From contig JALQPE010000578.1 of assembly GCA_030407315.1 (NCBI GenBank), forward strand, positions 186,001 through 250,000: DNA of 64,000 nt, read 5' to 3'. Numbering within the stretch: position 1 is the stretch's first letter; each line of letters starts with the position of its first letter. The notes beneath the pieces are model-generated. The model was not told where the DNA came from and ran no database searches. It saw only the letters and a program-made list of their open reading frames with translations. This DNA is from Asparagopsis taxiformis. Its lineage: Eukaryota > Rhodophyta > Florideophyceae > Bonnemaisoniales > Bonnemaisoniaceae. The position numbers were made by a program, and so were the translations under genes. Positions 19,709 to 29,139 of the stretch are shown piece after piece.

Positions 19709-20717
19709 GGGTGAGGGGGGGTGAGGGTGGCTGTGAACGGATGGTCTACATTATGGTGGAGTATAAAAGTGATGCGTAGATAGATGGTGGACGCATGTCA
19801 ATGTGACATGGGGATACGCTGGGTAGGACACGCGCACACAGTGGTAGTGCGCAAAGGAAGAGAAAATGACGAATGGGCCAGTGTTTCTCTGCAGTGAAAG
19901 ATGAACGCCTCGATGGGATTCAGATATGTTGCAAAAACGTCGCAGCTGTGTCATCGACGGCAAAGAGCTGTCGTAGCCAGCGTAGAAATTCCAAATTTAT
20001 TTGCCATTCAACTTTGTGAATTTTGTTTTTTCAACATTTTCTACAGTAGCCTCAGCCAATTTCTCTGCTCCTCGTTGTCATGACAGATGACACTCCCTTG
20101 TACTTACATTACATACATTGCAATTCTATGTAAGGCTGCATCACCCCTCTTCACCACAGATCATTTCACTAGAAACACTTTCAAAGTCAGCCAATCATTT
20201 TTCTCCATGACCCAACCCTGCTGGCGCTTTTCTCTCTTGCAGTTTGGCGACCTTTTCCTCTCGTTTACAGATCCCGAGACCAGAAATCAATCTTTCACTC
20301 TGTCCTCTTATCTGTTGTACTAGACTCTATTCTGCTCTGCTCTTAATCTTGACCACTCTATTCCAGTCCTCTTCTCGCTTGATTCCGATTTATATCCATT
20401 GATCACTCGATTTCTAACCAGAAAATCACTGGCAGTTTTCCGCTCGAGCCAGCCCCGCCAGGCCCCACCCCATCCGCAATCTCCGCCGCGTCACGCGCCA
20501 GGAGGATCATGACATTCGATCCGCCTGTCGAGGAACAAACAAATGATCTCTTTTTCTAAAAAACAAACATTTTCAAAACATTTAGGTCAATCTATTTACA
20601 CAATCAATCCACATTATTCAGTTAAAGTCTTTCCCACCGACGTGTCCGTATAGATATGCGCAACCTCCGTGCATCTAATCTCATCCAAGCTCGTACGCAC
20701 CAACCAGAACGCTCGCA
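19709..20717. promoter_or_regulatory. Intergenic region upstream of SDF2-like gene
   Basis: About 1 kb between divergent genes. The SDF2 side is pyrimidine-rich from about 20,100 to 20,450. At 20,636-20,647 the sequence ACCGACGTGTCC has the ACGT core of a bZIP site about 70 bp before the SDF2 start. No gene or RNA was recognised. Confidence 0.4.
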
Positions 20718-21374
20718 ATGTTTGCATTTGCCTCGCTAATCCTCCTCCTCGCTTCTGCCATCGCCTCCGATCCAGATGCACAATCGGTCCAATTAGTCAC
20801 ATACGGTTCGACAATCAAGCTCGAGCATGTCGCGACCCAACATCGACTCCATTCGCACAACCTGCCGTACGGAACCGGATCCGGTCAGCAGTCCGTCACA
20901 GCCTTTCCAGATTCCGGTGACTCCAACTCCTACTGGATCGTCAAGAGTGCTCACGCAGCCCCCGTTCAGCTCGCAGGAACTGTCGTCCGATGCGGTGACA
21001 AAATTCGATTGCAACATTTGAACACCGCCAAGAATTTGCACAGTCACACCCATCGTGCCCCTATGACCAACGACTATGAGGTCAGTGCATACGGATTGCA
21101 GCTGCTGGGCCGATGGATGAATGGCGATCAGGGTGATGACTGGGTTTTGGAATGTCCAACGCGCTCGGCTGCTGATTGGAAGCGCTTCGATAATGTCAGG
21201 TTTCAGCATGTGCAAACCTCCTCCTTCTTATCATCAGATGTGTCATACAAGTTTGGCGATCCTATTCCCAATCAACTACAAGTCTGTGCGTCGACACGCA
21301 AGAATCGAAACACGTTGTGGAAGACGAATGAAGGTTTCTATCTAGCACCATTGAGACTTAAACAAGATGAGTAA
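20718..21374 (+). CDS. SDF2-like ER protein with MIR domain
   Basis: A 218-aa secretory protein of the stromal cell-derived factor 2 family, an ER-lumen chaperone cofactor that works with ERdj3 and BiP in animals and plants. Residues 1-17 form a signal peptide (MFAFASLILLLASAIAS). The MIR repeats are clear: VTYGSTIKLEHVATQHRLHSH, IRLQHLNTAKNLHSHTHRAPM and VRFQHVQTSSFLSSD, plus GDDWVLEC. The length is close to the usual 210-220. The C-terminus ends KQDE rather than a classical HDEL or KDEL; it may be a weak retrieval signal or retention may depend on partners. In plants SDF2 is induced by the unfolded protein response, and an IRE1 gene is encoded 14 kb away. Confidence 0.93.
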   Translation: MFAFASLILLLASAIASDPDAQSVQLVTYGSTIKLEHVATQHRLHSHNLPYGTGSGQQSVTAFPDSGDSNSYWIVKSAHAAPVQLAGTVVRCGDKIRLQHLNTAKNLHSHTHRAPMTNDYEVSAYGLQLLGRWMNGDQGDDWVLECPTRSAADWKRFDNVRFQHVQTSSFLSSDVSYKFGDPIPNQLQVCASTRKNRNTLWKTNEGFYLAPLRLKQDE

Positions 21375-21678
21375 CTTTTGTGAGTATCGGCTGTACAAAC
21401 GCTAATAGCTTAGTACCTAATGTATGCTAGTGTGGATTAAATGCGTATCTGTAATTGGAAGCAGCTTTAGAAACTTCTAGTGCTAGACGCAATATATATA
21501 TTCGCAGTGCGTGGCAATGGACTAGACTAGACAAATAAAAGGCTGCATACAAATGTCGGAAAGCGAGAAACGGTGATGTGGCACGCGTGTTGACCCTCAA
21601 CACAATCTTGAGAGATGCAGCTGCTGATAAAACGTTGCTATGCAGCGCGGCCCGTATAATGCTACACTCTTCTCCACG
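21375..21678. other. Convergent 3' intergenic region
   Basis: About 300 bp between two convergent genes. It includes TATATATAT at about 21,492-21,500, near expected polyadenylation regions. No gene was seen. Confidence 0.35.
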
Positions 21679-22263
21679 TCAGGCTTCACCAACGTCGCTG
21701 TCTGCGATCGCCGACTGCGGATCACGAACTCCCTGCACGAATTCCTCTATTTCAGCCTGCAAATTCGACCGTTCCGCCGCGGAGAAAAGGTATTTGCGCA
21801 GAAACCAAAACAGATAGGCAAGTCCAATGATTCGCAGTGAATCCGGCAAAAGTGGAATGCTGTCCAGAGCTAACATTGTTGCAGAGAGAACAATACCCAA
21901 AAGTGCAATGCCCAGCAAAACTCCCGAGACGTTGAGATAATATTCCGGACGAGCGGACAGATCTTCGAAAACGGCCTGCGCAGTTGCGGACGCATTTTGA
22001 ACCGTCCCCGAGTCTGCAATTGATGACGCAATATCAACTCGTGACTGCTCCGGAACAGCTGTTACAATTTCTTCGTCAACGGAGCTTGGAGAAATGGAAG
22101 AAGAAGTGTGCTGACTTTCAGCGCACATGAGCATTGGAGTGCGACGCTGCGTACATTTTGGAGATACAAAGGCCGATGTGCGGGGCAGTAGGCATTTGTT
22201 GGCGTGAAAGGGAGAGGATATGTGCGGAGAGTGACACGGGAATGACAGAAAGGCTGATTGCAT
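21679..22263 (-). CDS. CURT1-like thylakoid protein (CAAD domain)
   Basis: A 194-aa plastid protein whose C-terminal 90 residues form a CAAD domain: an amphipathic helix, two adjacent membrane helices (VLLGIALLGIVLSATMLALDS and LRIIGLAYLFWFLRKYLF) and a further helix with ERSNLQAEIEEF. CURT1 proteins oligomerise and bend thylakoid membranes. The frame continues upstream but the first ATG is at 22263, giving MQSAFLSFPCHSPH, which has the early Phe of red algal transit peptides. The linker (about residues 45-95) is Ser/Thr/Glu-rich. Red algal thylakoids are unstacked, so the protein here may shape lamellar edges rather than grana; that is inference. It is convergent with the SDF2-like gene and divergent from TFIIA gamma. 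Confidence 0.88.
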   Translation of the reverse strand: MQSAFLSFPCHSPHISSPFHANKCLLPRTSAFVSPKCTQRRTPMLMCAESQHTSSSISPSSVDEEIVTAVPEQSRVDIASSIADSGTVQNASATAQAVFEDLSARPEYYLNVSGVLLGIALLGIVLSATMLALDSIPLLPDSLRIIGLAYLFWFLRKYLFSAAERSNLQAEIEEFVQGVRDPQSAIADSDVGEA

Positions 22264-22637
22264 CGTTGGGCGCAGCAGGGCAGCAGTTGAAGCGGAGAGC
22301 GATCCAAAGGCGATGGGGAGAGACGCACATTGGAATGCCACCGACGCGTTGTTTCGTTGGACCAATTACGACGAATAATCGGCGCCAAAAAATAAAACCA
22401 AAAAGGAGCCGCATGCCACGTCCGTAGCATACAATCGCTTCCAAGTCTTGATGTACGTCAGAGATCATCCCGTTGCGTGTGTTGTAATTTTTTCTCGCCC
22501 ACAGTAACTTTATGGTTGTGCGCGCTTCGACGGCCGACGTTTTCTGAACAGTCAAGCTCTGTACAGCGACGAGTCGGCGGCAAACCGCACGCACATACTG
22601 CCTGTCAAGCTACCAACGCAACGCCACCGCGTGCAGC
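22264..22637. promoter_or_regulatory. Divergent intergenic region CURT1/TFIIA gamma
   Basis: About 375 bp between divergent start codons. Open frames on the minus strand crossing 22118-22594 are shadows of CURT1. No recognisable factor site was found. Confidence 0.35.
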
Positions 22638-22952
22638 ATGTCGGGCGCTTTTCCGCACTACCGCGAGTCGCTTCTTGGGCGTGATTTGAAGGAGACGCTC
22701 GACGAGCTAATTGCTAATGATATGTTTGACGAGGAACATCGTAACGTCGTTCTGGAACACTTTGACCGTGCAATCACTGATGCGTTGGCCAAGCAGGTGC
22801 GCAGCAAAGCGACTATCAAGGGCGATATTAAGCACTATCGTAACCATGACGATATCTGGACTTTCTTCTTGAAGTCAATTGATATGAAGATTGACGGAAA
22901 GGGAATATCTTCAAACTCCAAGACCGCTATGATTGCTGTGTCCAAACGCTAG
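22638..22952 (+). CDS. Transcription initiation factor TFIIA gamma (small) subunit
   Basis: A 104-aa protein matching TFIIA small subunit (TOA2/TFIIA gamma) over its full length. Family landmarks are YRESLLGRDLKETLDELIAN at the start (four-helix bundle), FDRAITDALAKQV, and the beta-barrel part with KGDIKHYRNHDDIWTFFLKS. TFIIA stabilises TBP on the promoter in RNA polymerase II preinitiation complexes. The length is typical (100-115). The large subunit is not in this window. No intron is present. Confidence is high. Confidence 0.96.
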   Translation: MSGAFPHYRESLLGRDLKETLDELIANDMFDEEHRNVVLEHFDRAITDALAKQVRSKATIKGDIKHYRNHDDIWTFFLKSIDMKIDGKGISSNSKTAMIAVSKR

Positions 22953-24669
<1,717 letters not shown>

Positions 24670-24696
24670 ACGTAATGTTTTAGTAGCCGTAAAAGT

Positions 24697-25425
24697 TCAT
24701 AGTCGCTTTTTCAACTGCTCGTCCCAGTCCGAAAGCTGACGAATTGGGAGGTCCTCTGGCTCATCTACTGGTAAAACGATTGTTTGGTTCTCTTCTTCTT
24801 GGTGGCTAATTTGCTGTTGTTGTACTTTATCAAGGGTACTGTTCAGCTGGGAATGCCATATGGTTGTTGCAATAGAACCAAGAGTGAAGATGAAGAAGGG
24901 TAGAAATCCCTTGTCGCTGGAGAAATCGACAGCGTTGAGCGTTAGAAGATCTGACAATGCAGCGCAGAAAAACGTAGCAGTCGATGATAACCAGAGTGGA
25001 GCCTCTGCTAATCGTCCAATTGCGAAGAAAAGTGCGCTCCATGCGGCGATGCCGGGACCACCGACGATTGCAACTAGTAAACTAGTTGCTACATATCCGA
25101 CACTAGTGCTATTTTCTAGCAATGGATTATTTTGCATAGGAGCTTGCAAGCTCCCCGCAGAATCGGGCGACTTGTCAGGCTGTGGAGTACCGGATGACAT
25201 TGTAGCGGGAAGACAAATATGGAAGCGTTGAAATGAAACACATGTTTGTCGGTTTAGAGGGATGCGCTGCAAGGAATGCGAATTTGTGAAAGAAGGAGCG
25301 TAGTGAGCGAATGCTGGTGAAAGAGAAGTAGGCAGCATGCTTGGAACAATGTGGGCGGTGAATGAGGCTACTGAGCATGGGACCCTTGAAGGGTAGAGCG
25401 TTTTCAGAAATTGCACGCCGCACAT
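24697..25425 (-). CDS. Predicted plastid membrane protein, unknown
   Basis: A 242-aa protein I do not recognise. The first 75 residues are rich in Ser, Pro and His with few acidic residues and start MCGVQFLKTLYPSR, which suggests a plastid transit peptide. Two or three hydrophobic helices follow at about residues 108-125, 128-160 and 175-195. A Gln/Glu-rich stretch (KVQQQQISHQEEENQ) leads to a conserved-looking acidic C-terminus ending LPIRQLSDWDEQLKKRL. It is convergent with GSNOR, only 27 bp away, and divergent from the NFRKB gene. A thylakoid or envelope location is inferred from sequence character only. Confidence 0.6.
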   Translation of the reverse strand: MCGVQFLKTLYPSRVPCSVASFTAHIVPSMLPTSLSPAFAHYAPSFTNSHSLQRIPLNRQTCVSFQRFHICLPATMSSGTPQPDKSPDSAGSLQAPMQNNPLLENSTSVGYVATSLLVAIVGGPGIAAWSALFFAIGRLAEAPLWLSSTATFFCAALSDLLTLNAVDFSSDKGFLPFFIFTLGSIATTIWHSQLNSTLDKVQQQQISHQEEENQTIVLPVDEPEDLPIRQLSDWDEQLKKRL

Positions 25426-25592
25426 TCGTCGATTTGTTTGACAACGACTAATTTGAAAAATCTTGCACCGACAGTTCTATCTGATATGGACTCCAACGTC
25501 GGATCTACAAGCCCAACGCACATTTTGAACATATAACGTGGTAAGTAACATACGCGTCGCCAGTACCGCAACCGCCTTTCCCCGCCTTTAAC

Positions 25593-27074
25593 ATGGCAGG
25601 TGCTGACGAAGACACTGCGTCCTCCTCTTCTGCGCCCCACGCGCCCCACAACGCTAACGACATCTCAATTCGCATGGTCAAGGCGGAGTCAGTTGCAAGC
25701 ACTCCGCCTGAAGACAGTTACAAACCTAGGGGCAAAGGGAAGAGCATTGCTGCTTCCAGCATGCCCATTCCTCCTCGTCCGAAAAAAAGAACCCGAACCA
25801 AGACTAAAGCTGATCCAAACTCTAGACAGGCTACGATTCGAAGTCTCGACTATCTCGGACTTTCAGCCGCACCAATGACGTCCTCCGCCAAACCGCCAAC
25901 TCTGAAACGTGGCCCTGGAAAGGGCAAGAAGAAAGCCGCCAGTCGCAAGAAGGCTGATCTTAACGATGACGACGGCGGCGCATCGTCGGGAGACGAATAT
26001 GCTGGAAATTTACTCGATACATACATTGGGCAGATTGGCGCCTGTTGTGCATTGGGCATGACTGCATCAGATGTAATCAATCTACATGCATGGGAAAGTT
26101 TTACTGAAGAGGAGAGAGAATCATTGCGATCCAACCTGCCGCAGTCATTGTCTCCAGCCGAGAAGGAAGAAACGGCTCGCCGGCTCGTTTCGGGAAAGCC
26201 AATGTATTTTGGCTCCCCACGAGATCGTATGTTTCACTCGGTTGCTGCAGGCTTGACGCATCCTAGAGTGCGCAGGTGGCGACTGCGGGCGACTTTAATC
26301 GAAAGGCGGCATCACATGCTCACATTGCGCGAATATCACAACCGTTATATTCGTCGGCTACTCGCAAGAAAAGCATGCAAGGAATCCGCAGAAGATGCAC
26401 TAGCTGGACTGGCTGCAGTTGGAGGCAACTTGACCAAGACGGGAGGTGCACTGCAAGCTCTCCCAGGGCGAATCGACGCCACGGCGGAAGCGGCAGCACA
26501 ATCTAGTATGAACGATTGGGATGCGGAGAGGTGGAGAAGAGTTTTGGACTTTAGGAATCAGGAAACTGCACGCTACAAAGTGCCGCATCGCGCATTCCTT
26601 TACAGGAATCCCTGGGGACATTCAATTGTTGGACCGTTGAAGAGGGGGCCTGCGATTGATGGGGGTCGTCCGCGCGAGCATGTTCTGCTGCGCAATGAGC
26701 GTCCGAGTCATGTGACAATTCTATGCATTGTGAGGGATGCTGCGAGTAGGCTGCCGAATAATCGTGGTACTCGTGCGGATATCTGTGATCTGTTGCGAGA
26801 CAGTCAGTATTTGAGAGATGGTGCAACATTTCAACAGTTGAATACTGTCGTGTCTGGAGCGCTGGATAGGTTGCACTATGAGGATAATGCGCCCGTTCGG
26901 TACGATGCAGAGAGTAAGGAATGGTGTTATCTACATAACAATATGCGAGTTGAAGATTTTGAAAGACCTGCTTGGGCGAAGGAAGCAGCGGTGAAACGCG
27001 AGGAGGCTTTAATGGAGAGAACGACGCCCTCTCATCGTGCAAAGTCGAAGAAGAAGAGGAAGAAGAAGAACTGA
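25593..27074 (+). CDS. NFRKB/INO80G-like chromatin protein
   Basis: A 493-aa nuclear protein resembling NFRKB, a subunit of the INO80 chromatin remodelling complex that binds the UCH37 deubiquitinase. The N-terminal third is disordered and basic (RPKKRTRTKTK; KRGPGKGKKKAASRKKA). A DEUBAD-like domain follows at about residues 150-200 (LGMTASDVINLHAWESFTEEERESLRSNLPQSLSP), then a helical region. A winged-helix-like module lies at about 370-460 (RPSHVTILCIVRDAASRLPNNRGTRADICDLLRDSQY). The C-terminus is a lysine tail (KSKKKRKKKN). The protein is shorter than animal NFRKB (about 1300 aa), which has a long disordered C-terminus. Assignment rests on the DEUBAD plus winged-helix pair. Confidence 0.75.
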   Translation: MAGADEDTASSSSAPHAPHNANDISIRMVKAESVASTPPEDSYKPRGKGKSIAASSMPIPPRPKKRTRTKTKADPNSRQATIRSLDYLGLSAAPMTSSAKPPTLKRGPGKGKKKAASRKKADLNDDDGGASSGDEYAGNLLDTYIGQIGACCALGMTASDVINLHAWESFTEEERESLRSNLPQSLSPAEKEETARRLVSGKPMYFGSPRDRMFHSVAAGLTHPRVRRWRLRATLIERRHHMLTLREYHNRYIRRLLARKACKESAEDALAGLAAVGGNLTKTGGALQALPGRIDATAEAAAQSSMNDWDAERWRRVLDFRNQETARYKVPHRAFLYRNPWGHSIVGPLKRGPAIDGGRPREHVLLRNERPSHVTILCIVRDAASRLPNNRGTRADICDLLRDSQYLRDGATFQQLNTVVSGALDRLHYEDNAPVRYDAESKEWCYLHNNMRVEDFERPAWAKEAAVKREEALMERTTPSHRAKSKKKRKKKN

Positions 27075-27422
27075 GATGGCAAGAGCGCCCCACTTGCGGT
27101 TTGTTATTGGATTTGAAATTGCCAGAAGATGCCAGTGCGAACGGCAGTTTTGCATCGAATAGAGCCAATGAGCGAGTATCGCGGTCCGGAGCAATTCTGG
27201 CATCGATTTTTTCATCAATCAAATAAACTGATCTACTAGTTGTGCAATTTGTAATACGTGTAATTAGGCATTATATTTTATCTGCAATTTACATTTTCCT
27301 GCGGCGTCGTCGACGGCATCCTGCGTGCACACGTGGTCGGTTTCGGTACCAAGTTGGATACATTCAATCCGGAGCACCGAGTAGAGCACAGCTTGGCTAT
27401 CCACCGTTTCTTCAAATTGACT
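27075..27422. other. Intergenic region before eS25
   Basis: About 350 bp containing the promoter and 5' UTR of the ribosomal protein gene. Frames open here without ATG starts have no similarity. A CGGCGTCGTCGACGGC-type GC patch lies near 27,302-27,317. Confidence 0.35.
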
Positions 27423-27853
27423 ATGGCTCCGAAGCAGGGCAAGTCAGCTCAGAACTCGGCCGCTTCGGCGAGCCAAGCTGCCTCGAAAAACGCCAAGGGC
27501 GCTAAGAAGAAGAAGTGGTCGAAGGGAAAGGTACGCGGGCGTTGATCGACACTAATCGCCGTTCCTTCATCGCCATAATATCTTCAAATTGCTAACATTT
27601 ACTTTTGTTTCATCGTAAATAGGTCAAGGAGAAGGCGAATAACCTTGTCCTGTTCGACCAGGACACGTACGAAAAGCTGTACAAGGAAGCGCCCAAGTAC
27701 AAGCTGATTACACCCTCTGTGCTCGCCGAACGTCTACACATCAATGGTTCGCTCGCTCGCCTGGCAATCAAGGAACTCATGGCAAAGGACGAGATCCGCA
27801 TGGTTTCGCAGCATTCTTCACAGCTTATCTACACCCGAGCGACTAACATCTAA
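27423..27853 (+). CDS. 40S ribosomal protein eS25, one intron
   Basis: Small-subunit ribosomal protein S25. Exon 1 (27423-27530) encodes the lysine-rich N-terminus [12 protein letters not shown] to KKKWSKGK. The intron 27531-27622 (92 nt) has GTACGC at its start, a GCTAAC branch-like site and AATAG at its end. Exon 2 (27623-27853) encodes [40 protein letters not shown] and LIYTRATNI. Together these give 112 aa, normal for the family. The reading frame is kept across the junction (phase 0). eS25 sits near the P and E sites of the ribosome. Confidence is very high. Confidence 0.97.
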
Positions 27854-27985
27854 TGTTGCGTTTCGAACGCCCACGCTTGTAGATTTGCAATAAATTACGT
27901 TTCGTTGCGTACTGCCTTTTTCTTCCTACCCCGTCAGTCTGTGTAACCACTAGACCCCACCCCTGCGTTGGGAAAACTTCAACAT

Positions 27986-29075
27986 ATGGATAGATCAAGC
28001 GATCATAGCGCCAGACCTCAAGGTATGCATTCATTCTCCAGAACAAATTGTCGCCACGATCTCGAGACTGCGTTGGGGTTAATAATTTGTAATCTAACGC
28101 TGCTTCCATCCATCCATGACTAGTACGTCGCTCGCGGAGAAGAAGATCCATACCTGGAGAATGGTGGAAACGGTCTACAACTCAAACGACACCACACATA
28201 TCGCATCAACCCTTGCCCTCTTTTACTACCCAGTCTCGTGACATCCATTCAAGCGAAGACAACCCTGATGAGATACTACCTTCATCTGATGCAAAGAGAG
28301 TCCAGATGGAAACTGCTCAGATTTCGCGTGAGGCTGGTGTGCGAATTTCAAGTTCTCCAGTGACCGCCTATGATCGATCTTCGTCGTTCTCACTCCCAAC
28401 ACCGCCGGTAGAAGCAGAACAATTGGAGATATATGAAGAAATCATCCCACTTCAAAGTCAGAATGCTTCACCCCCAAAACCCACTTCTGTCCTGGATGCT
28501 GTGACTAGAAGTCAAACAAATCCGGCCCTGTCCTTTCCAACTAAGCCTTTTGCTATACCTTCCTCACACCCACCGGAGACGAATAAGAGGAAGATATCTG
28601 ACACACTGAATACTTCGCGGGGATGAATCAGGATCTCGTACCGACATCTTCAGGTAATGAGGAAAGCTGTGCAGCATGTTTGCAAAGCGAATGCAAGTGC
28701 ACGCCTTTTCAAACAATAGATGATCAAATGCATGGCTTGCAGGAGATTTTGCTGGCAAGGGCGAAAGACCTCAAGTATCGGATCATTCCGTCATCATCGG
28801 GTTTTGTGAAGATTGCCACAGGCATTGTTCTACACTCATTGATGGCTGGTGAAATCATTATACCTTCTCGGGCGTCCACCGGAGTGAGACGCGCAGTTGG
28901 TGGCGACGAATTTTATGCAGTGAGGCACGGCTTCTTAACATGCGATGTTGGATCCAAACGCGTACAATTATCTTCGGGCGATCTGCTGGCTATCCCAGAG
29001 AATAATTCCTTCGAAATCAGAAATCCGACAACACGAGAAACTTGCGTCGTCTTTTTTTCGCAAGGCAACCAGTAG
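27986..29075 (+). CDS. CENP-C-like kinetochore protein, two predicted introns
   Basis: I model three exons: 27986-28022, 28124-28500 and 28632-29075 (285 aa). Exon 1 encodes MDRSSDHSARPQ. The first intron (GTATGC to GACTAG, with TCTAAC) is phase 1 and brings in RRSRRRRSIPGEWW, a good match to the CENP-C motif that binds the CENP-A nucleosome tail. A disordered stretch rich in Ser and Pro follows. The last exon encodes a cupin fold (LKYRIIPSSSGFVKIATGIV; VQLSSGDLLAIPENNSFEIRN; CVVFFSQGNQ) like the Mif2/CENP-C dimerisation domain. The second intron (GTGACT to ATCAG, with CTGAC near 28598) is less certain; it is the phase-matched way to join the two frames, which otherwise overlap only at 28602-28626. 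The protein is short compared with animal CENP-C. It is 65 bp from the convergent PRP40 gene. Confidence 0.75.
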
Positions 29076-29139
29076 TTAAATCATATGCTCCTCCCCAATA
29101 CACACAAGTCTAATGTTATGCCCAACTCTCTCCAGTAAG

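Noticed and set aside
22118..22594. A minus-strand 158-codon frame upstream of CURT1
   Set aside because: It overlaps CURT1 in another phase and lacks similarity.
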